This document shows positions 20,264 through 31,639 of a stretch of 64,000 bases of DNA, piece after piece. The notes beneath the pieces were generated by a model. The model did not search any database. It saw only the letters and a program-made list of their open reading frames with translations, and was not told the origin of the DNA. Position 1 is the stretch's first letter. Every line of letters starts with the position of its first letter. A program made the position numbers and the translations under genes. The DNA is from Ipomoea triloba (taxonomy: Eukaryota > Streptophyta > Magnoliopsida > Solanales > Convolvulaceae), in NCBI RefSeq assembly GCF_003576645.1, contig NC_044917.1, forward strand, positions 5,074,672 to 5,138,671, written 5' to 3'.

Positions 20264-21588
20264 GACTTGAACCACGATATTCATAGTACCAGATTTGTTA
20301 GTACTCGATTAATTAATAATACAGAGTAATAATGATGTGGAGTTCCCTTTCAAAAAAAATAATGATGTGGAGTTCATATATATTTAATTCATTATCTTGG
20401 GATGCGGATGCGGTGTTAGTGCAATAGTGTGTTACTACTGTTTGAACCTTTTAATTCCTTTATCTTGCATCGTATTTATAGATATATGCCTTATTTGATA
20501 AATAACAAATTCACTAAAATTTTGACAAATTCACCATTTTTACATGGAGGGTAGTGTGGTACAACACTACAACCCCGGCCACATACAAGGTCATTGAGGC
20601 AAACATTATTATATTTATTAAAAAATATATACAAATTGACCTATTTTGCATTCATAAAATATAAAGTAGTTATATACAACCAATCATTTTTCTTTTATTA
20701 GAATGAATATTTTCCACTGATAGTCAAATACTGAAAAATCTTGAAAGTGATTTCTGAAAGTCATTTTTCAGGTTTTCAAAATTGAGATTAAAAAAAAAAA
20801 AAGATTATAGTATACATTTTTCGTATTAATCATTTTTTTCAATTACAATATATAAAAGCCTAAACCCTAAAATCCTAAAAAAATGTACAAAAAGTTTATA
20901 AATATTTGTGATATTAAACTTTTAAAAGTCTATAGACTTCTACATATTTTTTTAAAAAAAATCTTTAAAATTCATTTAAGATTTATAAAAGGTAATCATT
21001 TAAAAATTCTTCATGAAATACACCCCTAGTTGAACAGAATTAATGTCTAGCATCATATTTGAAGTAAGATAATATGAAAAACATAATTGATTCAACCTAT
21101 TTAATTAATTACACTTTATAATATTTATTGTTATAATTTAAATAATTGTATATCAATCCAAATATTCTTAAAATATTATAACAAATTCATTCCGTGCAAT
21201 GCACGTGCAACAATACTATTTTTTTTAATGTAATCGATTCAACTTATTTAATTAATTACACTTTATAATATTTATTTTTATAATTTATATAATTGTATAT
21301 CGATCCAAATATTCTTAAAATATTATAACAAATCCATTCCATGCAATGCACAATACTATTTTTTTTTAATGTTACCTAGCTACCTATCAACACACGTTTA
21401 AAAGTCTTCTTGAAATAAACCCCTAACTGAACACAATTAATGTCTAACATCATAGTTGAAGACCCAATATAGAAATATCCTCAATTAAATTTAATAAATC
21501 ATATTCAAAATTATTAAAATACCAAATGTGGAGATATCACCTGCCATAAATATATTACAATGGAATTCCACACCCAAACTAGAAACCC
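20264..21588. other. A5-B5 spacer
   Basis: Repeated spacer fragments (20360-20400 resembles 10340-10380; 20610-20650 resembles 10540), two tandem copies of an about 130-bp AT-rich segment (21055-21230 and 21225-21370), and the B-type upstream region from about 21400. No gene. Confidence 0.5.
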
Positions 21589-21640
21589 TATAAAAACCCT
21601 CCCTGGCTTAGTGAAAACCATTCATTTCTGCAGTTTCACC

Positions 21641-21904
21641 ATGATGAGGCTGAGGAGGAGAAGCAGAATGAGCGGCAGCTGGACGTCCCGCCGGAGAAGT
21701 CAAAGAAACACGGCCGACGAGGGGTTGATGGTGTGGCTGTGCATTGTGCCTCACGAGATTCATACGATCAAATTTGCTAGGATTATAATTATTACACATT
21801 TTGTTCACTTTACAATACACTTAGATTTTAACAAATTTATTCCGTGCAAGACACATGCCAAAATATTAATTTTTTTAATAAAAAAATCTATAAAAGTCAT
21901 TTAA
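21641..21904 (+). pseudogene. Array copy B5: chimeric type-B head fused to repeat sequence
   Basis: The promoter is intact (TATAAAAA 21589-21596, ATG 52 bp on). Residues 1-39 are type B (MMRLRRRSRMSGSWTSRRRS ... GLMVWLCIV) with GRR changed to GSW. The frame then runs open for 48 further codons through the hairpin module (PHEIHTIKF...), giving an 87-aa chimera. The joint is at the same place as in B3 (CATTGTGC / CTCACGAG), so B3 and B5 descend from one truncation event. Open by chance; likely non-functional. Confidence 0.65.
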
Positions 21905-22186
21905 AATTTATAAAGTTAAATCATTTTAATTGTCTAGCATCATAGTTGAAGACCCAATATGGAAATATCTTTAATTAAATTTAATAAATCAAATTCAAAA
22001 TTATTAAAATACCAAATGTGGAGATATCGCCTGTCATAAATATGTGGCAATAGAATTCCACACCCAAACAAGAAATTCTATAAAAACCCTCACTGACTTA
22101 GTAAAAACCATTCAATAATTCATTTTGATCTCTTTCACCGTACCATGAAGTAAAAACCATTCAATTCATTTCTCTTTCACTGTACC

Positions 22187-22336
22187 ATGTGGCTCATGAA
22201 GAGAAGCCGTAGGAGTGGCCGACGAATGCCCCGCCGCAAAGTCAACGAAAGACGGCCGTGTCTCCGTATTTATAGCTATAGACCTTGTTTGGTAAATGAT
22301 AAATTCGTTAAAATTTTGACAAATTTATCATTTTGA
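22187..22336 (+). pseudogene. Array copy C2: truncated, frameshifted B-like variant
   Basis: MWLMKRSRRSGRRMPRRK tail, then a 1-nt deletion relative to C1 shifts the frame (VNERRPCLRIYSYRP...), ending after 49 codons. Type C signature LMKRS shared with C1. The leader carries a duplicated segment with an extra ATG AAG TAA at 22145. TATAAAAA at 22079-22086. Last recognisable member of the array. Confidence 0.6.
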
Positions 22337-22346
22337 CTTTTTGACC

Positions 22347-24555
22347 AACGTTAAAATGCCAAAAAAAATATTTGATTACTCCGTGGTTTGGACTTTGGAG
22401 CGGTGAAAAATAGTTACATTGCAAACATATAATTTTAAGTTTGAATATAATAAAATTCAATAGAAAAAAACATTGGCATTGCTGTCAATGGGGTCGGAAT
22501 CCGGTGGAGCAACTAATTTTTTTATGTTAGAATATTAATGTGGTTCATTTTTTTTTTTAAATACTAATGTTTGATTTTCTCTAAATAAAAATATCAAATT
22601 TTAGTGGGATAATTAAATACAAAAATAAATGTTGATAGAATTCTTTTTATATAAAATTTAATAATTATTCCTTTTTAAATCATTTGGAATCAAGGTGCCT
22701 ATTTTTTTTTTTTTTGAGTTAAATAGTTACCTTCTTAACCTACTGAAGCACAAAGAGTCAACAGATGCCTCCACTGAGACTCAAACCCACTCCCTTCCAC
22801 ATGGGAGCGTACACCGGATACTGCTTGACCACAAGGTCTTTGGCAAATCAAGGTGCCTATTAACTATTAAGTACTGAAAAGTCTATAATGAATACTTAAA
22901 TTAGAAAGAAATATTTAAGAAGCTGATAATTATTGTTCAAAAAAAAAAAAAGAAGAAGCTGATAAGTGATAATTATGGACTAAAAACTCAATAAAAAACT
23001 TAAATGCACAAATTCGATGACAAAAATTAAAGTCAGATATTATATATGGCTTACTGTTTGGGTCAGGCAATTCAAGCCCATACTTGATCTCTTTATTCGC
23101 ACGTACATACAGAAAAAGAAATTTTTTTCAGGCAAAACATTCTATCTCGGATTTCGATCTGTGCACGATTGACACCCAAACTTTTCTGTTATTCTCAGTA
23201 GCACTACTAAAACAAAAGCCTAACGTTAACAGTATAATGTGTTTCCTTTTCATTCCTTAATGGCATCAAAATCTGTCTGTCTATTAACCATCTGATCTTC
23301 AATTCCCAGCAGCCAGTGGCAGTGGCTAAGGTACTTGAAGCCAGCCTGCAAGACTAACATTTTTGATGCACCAAACAGTTGCTAATTTTGTAGTTGCAGA
23401 ATATGTGCAGGGGAGTTTGAATTATTCTCCCCAATCATGTCAGTAAAAAGTCGCACATACATACATTTCATGAACAGATCAGCTCTGCAAGAATTTTTCT
23501 TTCTTAGCTTTCCACATTTTTTTCTTTCCAACTTTACCTTTTATCCTGTCTGTACTTTGAGCCCCATAAACGCGTCAACAAACAGTTGGGAAAGCAAACT
23601 TATCACTGTGGTTAATTGAGGTTTTCAAAAGGAAACTCTTTATGCTTAATTTGTCAACATTTAAAGAATCTTCATCCATGACTTTGTAGTTTACTTATTA
23701 TAAATAATATCTATTCATTGACTAGCGAGAAATGGTACCTAGCGGAAATTTACAGAATACTGTGACTTCTGGAGTTAACTGTTATGCAAGTATAAATAAT
23801 TGAAATAAAATTGCAGTTTTTGCTACTAATTATAACTTTTGGTGTAGTGGTAAGCGTTTAACCTGCTTGTGATCTCTGACCCTAAGTAAAAGAACACAAT
23901 TTACTTGTTTATGTGCAAGGCTTTCATATATATACTTGCAATCTTGCATGGAGTATATGAGATGGATGCTGCAATGAACATCTGAATTTGCATGGCTAAA
24001 TTAAAGAAGGTGGTGTAGGGTAGGCCTGGTTTGATGAGATTAAAGTGGTTTAATTTGGCACTGAATTGAAATTATGATTTGTGCATAATAAGTATATATA
24101 AATAATATGATAATTGGAGTTAGAGAAGATAACAACTAGAACAGATATGAAATACAGCAATAATGGAGTTGAAAAGGTTCCTCTTTGCTTTGCCCCCACT
24201 ACTCCACCTCCCTTTTATCAAAAACTAAATTAAAGCCACCATTTTTATAAAGAGAACATGCACCTTTGAGGGGGGGTTCAATTCAACAGAATATGCATGG
24301 ATCTCCCTAGCTCCTTGAGTGAGTGAGCACTTGGATGGATATTATAATAAGTATTTTTGTAAGACCAACTTTTCTTTATTTTTTTTTTGGCTTTCTTCAA
24401 GCACTCAAATGCCACCTTTTCTGCCCTGCAAAGGTTAGTTGCAAATACTAAAATCCCCTTTCTTTTTCCATACCTCCCCCAACATCCCACTCCACTTTTT
24501 TGTCAGCTTAGCTTTTCTTTTCTCCCTTCTTTTTTTAAACAGATTTCCCATTTCA
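22347..24555. other. Intergenic DNA and probable 3' region of the IDD gene
   Basis: Apart from the SINE at 22704-22845 I see no gene. Frames at 23437, 24278 and 24387 are short and without recognisable motifs. The last few hundred bases before 24556 should include the 3'UTR of the minus-strand IDD gene. Confidence 0.5.
22688..22861 (-). mobile_element. tRNA-derived SINE (family 1) with 16-bp target duplication
   Basis: Element 22704-22845 on the minus strand, ending in a poly-A (poly-T on +). The head GCCAAAGACCTTGTGGTC carries the A box and a GAGTCTC-type B box follows. AATCAAGGTGCCTATT flanks it on both sides (22688-22703, 22846-22861), the mark of LINE-dependent retroposition. Confidence 0.85.
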
Positions 24556-26364
24556 TCATATCCATCCGTTGATTGATGAAGGGTGGCAGATTGACTGTAC
24601 TCCAACTCCCAAGAAATCCCTAGTTTGCCCTCCTCCTCCTCCTTCATTCTGTTGTATGTGTCGACGCTTGGAAGGGTACATCTGAACATGGCTCTCCATT
24701 TCACTCCCGAGATGACTAGAAACCATTGAGATTGAGGTTGCTGCATATAATCCTGAAAACTTGTTGTCATTCCCATTGTTGTTGTCTTGAACGACAACCT
24801 GGTTGTTGTTGTTGCTGTTGCTATTGTTGTTGTTGACCTGCAATCCTAGGCTTCCTAGGAATGCAGGGTCACTCGTGGTGGCTCCAATCTGAGCAGCCTT
24901 CTGCAACAAGGCCGTGGCCGACATGTTTGCAGAAGGCGTTTGATGATGATGATGATGAGGCCGGTGTTGGGTGCTAAACAAGGATGGAATTGGAACACTC
25001 ATAACCTGTGACTGATGATTCCCATCCATCTCCTCACCATTATTGTTATTAGTACTGTTTGAGTTTGAGGTACTAATCTTGTTGTTCCCAACGAGATTAT
25101 TCCAGTTCAACTGAAAACTGCCGGACGAGGAAAGCGGAGTAGTGACCATAGGATTCTCCGAACCAACAAAAGATTGGAACTCTTGACCTTGGGACGATGT
25201 TGTCGTCTGCCCCGGAGCCGCCGCCATCCACAGCGGCAGCTGCCCTTGTCTCACTGGATTCATGTTTTCATCGTTGCCTATTATTGTTGGCTTGAAAATG
25301 GAACCAAAATGTGGCGGCGCCGCCATTCCGGGCCCTATCGCCGGCGCCGCCGCTCCTATAAAGTGGTAGTTGATGTTACTCCCTAGAGCCGCCACCGCCG
25401 CCGCGTTTTGCATATTGGACGCGGCTGTAACTCTCGCTGTCTCTTCCGCTAATGCATCGCAAAACGCCCTGTGTGTTATGAAGCTATCTTTCCTGCCAAA
25501 ACCCCCCCAAAAAAAAAAATGAAAACCCAGAAAGCATTATATATAAATATAGATATATTAAGTTAGTAGATAAGGCTAGGGTCTAAAATTTAAGTTTGTC
25601 TTGATTATGAACAACCTAATTGGCAAGTTGTGAAGCAGACAAACACATCACAATCAAACATCTTAATTGCACAAAAACCTTAATCCTCTTAGCTTGTTTA
25701 TATGCAATAATATGTAGTAAAAATTGAAAGAAAGAATATATATAATTAATTAATTATTACCTTGAGAAAACAGTCCCACAGTCGCATCTATATTCCCTAG
25801 TCCCACAAGTCTTGGAGTGGGCTTTCCAATCGGATTGAACGGCGTAGCGCTTAGAGCATTTCTCACATTTCCACTTCTTCTCGCCGTGTTTCCGGCAATA
25901 GTGTTTCTTGATTCCGGTGAGGTCGCCGAGAGCCCTGGAAGGGTGGTGGTGGACGCAGCTCTTTTCCGGGCAAACGTACACGCGCTTCCGCACTTCTTTG
26001 CTGCTCCTTTGCTTCAGCTTCCATGGCAGATTATGCCCTCTTCTGTGCAGCTGAAGATTCTGATCCCTCTGGAACCCTTTCCCACAAATTTCACACAGAA
26101 ATCGGTTAGTTGCCATCAGCGTCTTTGGCGATAAAGCAATCACTTCAGCTTCTGGATCTGCACGTACAGTAAACAAAACTTTATATATAAAACAAATTAA
26201 AGAGAGAAATGAAATTAAGGATAGATCTTTGATTTGTTCTTGCCTGGGTTTCCTGGAAGGTTTCTCTTTTTCTTAGGAGGAGGGCAAGGGGGATTGGATC
26301 CTGCAGGGATTGGGGTTTGAGTAGTGAGAGCATTTGATGAGAGTAAAGCTTCTTTCTCTGTCAT
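24556..26364 (-). CDS. IDD: INDETERMINATE DOMAIN (IDD) C2H2 zinc-finger transcription factor
   Basis: Three coding exons: 26364-26244, 26157-25761, 25492-24556; 484 aa by my joining. KKKRNLPGNPDPEAEVIALSP leads into four zinc fingers: ZF1 62-82 (C2H2), ZF2 103-131 (long C2H2), ZF3 138-158 (C2HC), ZF4 165-184 (C2HC), the diagnostic IDD order. The exon 2/3 border splits R173 in ZF4. C-terminal marks are MSATALLQKAAQIGATTSD, Asn-rich runs, a His run and TRDFLGVG near the end, typical of IDD1-13-type members. The family binds DNA with DELLA/SCARECROW-type partners in development; I cannot assign the orthologue. The first coding intron (26243-26158) has a GC donor (CCAG/GCAAGA). A 5'UTR intron is likely (about 26510-26395). 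Confidence 0.93.
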
Positions 26365-26394
26365 CTTATTGGGATTTTCTTGGTTTTTTTTCAG

Positions 26395-26510
26395 CTGCAA
26401 GCAAGAAAGAAGTTCATTTAAGGGTGAGCTAGCTTGATTATAACTTCATATATAAGCACCTAAGGATGGGGAATTTTGAGGGAAAACAAAAACACTAAGT
26501 TAGAAGATAC
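26395..26510 (-). other. Probable 5'UTR intron of the IDD gene
   Basis: On the minus strand CAAAAG/GTATCTTC at 26511/26510 is a good donor and TTTCTTGCTTGCAG/CTG at 26395/26394 a good acceptor, 30 bp before the start codon. This is inference from splice-site appearance only. Confidence 0.45.
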
Positions 26511-26599
26511 CTTTTGCTATGATGTCAACCTCAACTACAACAACAAATTAAAGATCTTGAAATTTGAAGGATTTCAAATTTGGATCTCTCTTTATCTCT

Positions 26600-27838
26600 C
26601 TCTTACATGGATGGGGAATTCTTATAACTATCTAGCTTAGTATGGGGATAATAGTAAGAGAAAAAAACACCACCTCAATTAAAGAGAATGACCACTTTGT
26701 TATCCTCCTTTAATTTAATAGATCTACCTAATTAATTTAATAGTTTTTTAGTCTTTTTAATTATAACTATGGGATAATTTTGCCTCTCAATCACGATGTA
26801 GATTTAGTCCTTAAATTTTAACAAAGTAGTAAATTTGGTCATTGATTTTAGATTTTGTTAAAGACTCGCCATTATATTATTTATGCCCCTAACAACTTGA
26901 AACAGTTGGTAAACAGATTGCTAATGTAATTGTAGGGTAAGCGATCCGGACTGGATGTACCATGATAAGGAGTTTTTGGTCAAATTTTTCCTTGAGTAAG
27001 AATCAAACTCTAAGTTGAATATTAGGGCAAATTATACTATGGAGCATGGTCCATGTTGCAACGTAGACCATTGATAAATATTTATTTTTAGTATATTGAA
27101 TGTTCATTTTTAATATACTGAAAATTCATTTTTAGGTAGTACCGTAGTAGTATATCAAAATAATGAACATTCAGTACACTAAAAATGAAGATTCAATGTA
27201 CTAAAAATAATGAACATTATGCAATTGATTCATCTTGTAAGGTGAACCGTGATCTATATTATAATGATTGGAATACTAAATGTTATAATGATTGGAATAC
27301 TAAATGTATGAAATAAAATTAAAAAAAAAAAAGACTAGCTAAATATATACCATGGTCACAATTAGGGACTTAAAAGTGTCTTTTTTTTTTTCTTATTTGT
27401 TAACTATTTAAAAGTTAACAAATTTTAATTTAACAACTTGAAGCATAAATTTTTGCATTGCACATACTCTTAAGAAAGAGTTAAACTCTACATATGAATG
27501 TGAGATATAGTAGATGCGAGATATAAAATTTATTGCAAATAACATATTTCGTATTATATATTTGGTGGGGGAATACCAAGATGTCTATAGTGTTTCATAT
27601 AAACACAAGGAGGCAGACAAATTATACGATTGGATCGAAATTTTCATCCATTAATTAATTTACATATATATTCTTGTGTGAAGTAACAAATATTCTCATA
27701 TGCTGCAGCGTTTTAACTGCTTGCTGTCGGAATAGAATATTAGTTGTATATACATGGGAGGCGGTGAAAAGTGAAAGTGAAAATGAAGAAATGCGAGCCT
27801 AGTTGATGAGGGTAGGGTGGGGAGAGGGGGGGGGGGGG
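26600..27838. other. IDD upstream region and intergenic DNA
   Basis: No gene. 26770-26880 resembles the TTTAGTCC-type outer arms of foldback elements. 27020-27260 carries ATTCA/TGAACATT inverted motifs related to the palindrome element at 50640-50890 (shared GGCAAATTAT start and GGACCA motifs). Confidence 0.5.
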
Positions 27839-30800
27839 GAGAAAGGGGCATGATGACACATATAATGAGGCTTGGAGAAGGTTAGACTACTCCATTACCT
27901 TTCCATTGGAATGATTATACCATAATTGTTTTGCTTTTTGTTTTTTAAAATATTATTCTCTCGATCTCTCCTATATATGCATCCAATGAACACACTAAAA
28001 TATGTTTTTGTTTTGTGTAAATTATTGGCATCAAAGCATGCATATTGGAGTGTATGTACTATGTAGGACATGGGTATCTCCATCTTGTAGATTTGTTTCA
28101 TGTTTTATGTTCTAAGTTAGCCAGTCGGCCGAGTTACCGGGTACAATCCATGCTCGATTCGAGTCATGGCGTTGTGGCTTACCATGAAGAAATGTTGTCA
28201 AATGGTTAATGTTCATATACTCATCACAAGTTGGTTTTAAATATGATATAACAACTAAATAGCTAAAAAACTCTATGATTAAGCGTTCTTGACTTACAGC
28301 GGGAACTAATTAAGCATAGTGTAGCGCTGAAATCCAACAAGATTATATGGTTTTTTTTTTTAATTTTATTTTAATGTGAGTTCAAACTTTTGATATTATA
28401 TTTAAACGATTCAAATTAATTTTACTTAAATAACTATCTTTTGGTTTTTTAAAAAGAGTGCCAAATTGGTTTCGTAAATCAATTTACATTCACTAACTAA
28501 AAAAAATCCAATGAAACCTTTAAAACAAGCAAAATATATTGTAACTATGTTGTATTATTATTACTTATTCAGTTGGTTCTCACTTATGTGACATTGATTG
28601 AGCTAACATATGACTATCATGTGTTCGTATAGTTAGTGATAACCTCTTGAATAGATAATCATATATAGACCAGATTTGCTTGCACTATTTTATCAATTTA
28701 GAAATTTTATTGGAGCTTTTTTATTTTTTGTTTTTGTTTTTATTTTTTTTATTTTTTATTAAAGAACTTATTTGCACTATTTGTTGGATTTAAGGAGTTG
28801 TTTGATACTTTTTTCTTTAATTTTTTTTTTGTATTGTATTGTGCTTTTGTTATGATTTATAATTTATATAGTAATTATTAAATTTTACTAATTCCAGTCT
28901 TACTTTTGTGGAGAAAACTAATTAACTTTGACATTCTGGGTAAATGAAAAGCATTTCTCTTTCCCCTTTCAACTTTTCTTTAGGACACCTGGAAAGATTT
29001 CCCTTTTAAGATTCTTATTACACTCAGCAAATTAAAAATGGAGGAATATTAATTAATTAATTACTCCGTATAGTATATCAAATCTTGCATTATTTAATTC
29101 AAAATTATCTGTTTAATTCATAGTAAAACTGACCAATTAATTAATTAATTTTGCATATATACTCTTATTTTCTTAATTCTTGACCAAATTAAAAATAATG
29201 CTATATCAAAGACCGATCTAGTTTGATAATCCTAATATTTGATTATTTATGAATGTCCAAAGGCTAGATGCCAATGTCCCTCTGGTCTAAGTAAATAAAA
29301 GGGGTTTGAAACCTGAGATCGAAAAAAAAGTTAGCAATTTAAGGAAAAGGTTGAATTGGCATGCACTTGCTTTTGCTGTCTTCATGAATCTGTATCGTAC
29401 TGTTACTTCGTGTTCTTGAACATCATTTGCAAATTGCAAAATCCATGCACGTGCCCAACTGTCAAAACATGCTAGCTAAACTCCAACGAAAGCGACGAAC
29501 ACACACTCATAAAAGGGAACACTCGTCCTTCATTCTGATACATTATTGACCGTGCCGTGCCCCGATTTATCAATTTGAAAAATGTTTTTTATCTTAGTTA
29601 AAAGCGAGCTAATGAGTCGAGTAAAAATTTAGGGGAAATTTAATTTGTAGAGATGAGTGTGGTGAAGGTTAGAGGACAGGGAACTGACAAAGGCAGTGAA
29701 TTTTTAGGAATAAGTGTGGTCGTCCCCTTGCGGGCTGACTTTACCTGCGAACCCTTAATCATAATCTAATGATGTTTTACCTTTCTAACTTTGTTTATAA
29801 TATAATGTTTGGAGTTTAGCTGTTGAACTTTCTTGCTCACAGAATATTCTCTCCCTTCCCCAACGTACCCCCACTCTCTCTTCCACTTTCGAGGTCCCAG
29901 CTCTTCCATCTCTGCTCATATATGCACCAATTGCTATATTCGTCTTCATATATATATATCAATTCTCACTCCAATGTAATACTTCTTTTTATATATAAGT
30001 CACCACTCACCATTAATATTTTTTTTTAATTCAAGTATCAAAGTAAGAAGATATAAATCAAACATCATAAAAATTCAAATGTAACATATTTTGTTTAGTT
30101 TTACTAAATATTACATATATACATACATACATATTTAAAAGATTATATATAGTGGTTAATTAGAAAGAATAATAAAGAATAACTTTAAACGAAGTTATTT
30201 AAATTTTTATTTTAAAAAAATTATATATAAAATGTCATATAGGAGGCCCCATCTAACATTGGATATTGGGTGGATATCCATCCAACCCGCTCTTATGGCT
30301 AACTCTATATATATAACTAATTTGGTAAAAACCTTATGTGAAGTGAACTTGTGCTTTGTAACATTTCTAAGTGTATTTTTTATATGTACGTACAAATTCA
30401 CTTAAAATTTGCAACTCTAAAAGTGCATCTTATCAAAACTAAAAGTGTATTATATGATATGTAAAGTGCACACAAGACAATTGCACTAGTAGATATCATA
30501 GTATGCTCTTAGTAGTGTTGTAGAGTGCATTCAAACTTTGAAATAATTATAAAATTGTCACTGTTTTTTCTTACTTCAGAATCGTTAATCTTCTTAAATC
30601 TACACATAAAATGTATTTTTTTTTTTACTGAACTGATATGAGATTGTATCATAATTCACTTACCATGCAAATCTTGAGTTGGGGTATATACATTAAATTA
30701 GTACAATAGGATGAAGTTGAAGATTTGATTAGCTATAGGTTTGAAATCACATGGATTTGGGGAAAAGTAAAATGTTGTCACCAAGGATGTGTTTTGTTTC

Positions 30801-31505
30801 ATTGCTTGTCTTTTTACTACTTTGGAAATGAAGCTGTAGCAAGAGTAATTCCCTTTTCGTCAATAGATCATGCAAGACAGACACATAGAACTCTAGTCCT
30901 AAAATTCTACCTATACTATACTAGCTAGGTCACCAAAAGTAATTTTCCCTATTTTCAAAGAGTTGAACATGTTCCCCAGTTACTATATATTTTCTCCTTT
31001 GGAATGCTCATGTAACTGTTAAATTACACTTCCATCCCTTAACTTTCGTTGCTTTCACTTTCCCCAGCCCCACCACCTTCATCCAATTATTATTATTTAT
31101 TTAATTAAATGTTTCAGAAATTTGAAAAAAGAGAATGCAATTTGGATATACAGATTCTGGGACCAACAGATAGTTGATTATTTAATTTTATCTTCAGACC
31201 ATACATGATACACACATATGCATCCCTCGTAAAAGAATAATGGACCGGGATCTAAGAATCTACTCCATAGTACCAGAGCTTTTTCTCCTCAAAAAGTTAT
31301 ATATATACTTTGGAATTTTAGATGCAGTAAAATGAAGAGAAATAGTATTTTATATAGTCATATCAAATTATTGAAAAGTAAAAACAGGAAAAAAAAAATT
31401 ATATCTTCCAAAATTATAAGAGTTGCATTCTTTGCTTTTTGAGTGCAACAACGTAACCTCGCCCTAATTAATTACTTATATCTCTAGGCATGTGGGCGTG
31501 GGGCT
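27839..31505. repeat. 3,667-bp block, copy 1 of a near-perfect tandem duplication
   Basis: Identical, as far as checked, to 31640-35306 at a constant offset of 3,801 bp; the one difference seen is GGGG/GGTG at 27848/31649. All short frames inside recur identically (for example 27895-28101 and 31696-31902). No gene is recognisable in the block, only AT-rich intergenic sequence. Divergence near zero in non-coding DNA, with an N plus homopolymer at the junction, points to an assembly duplication. Confidence 0.9.
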
Positions 31506-31638
<133 letters not shown>

Positions 31639-31639
31639 G

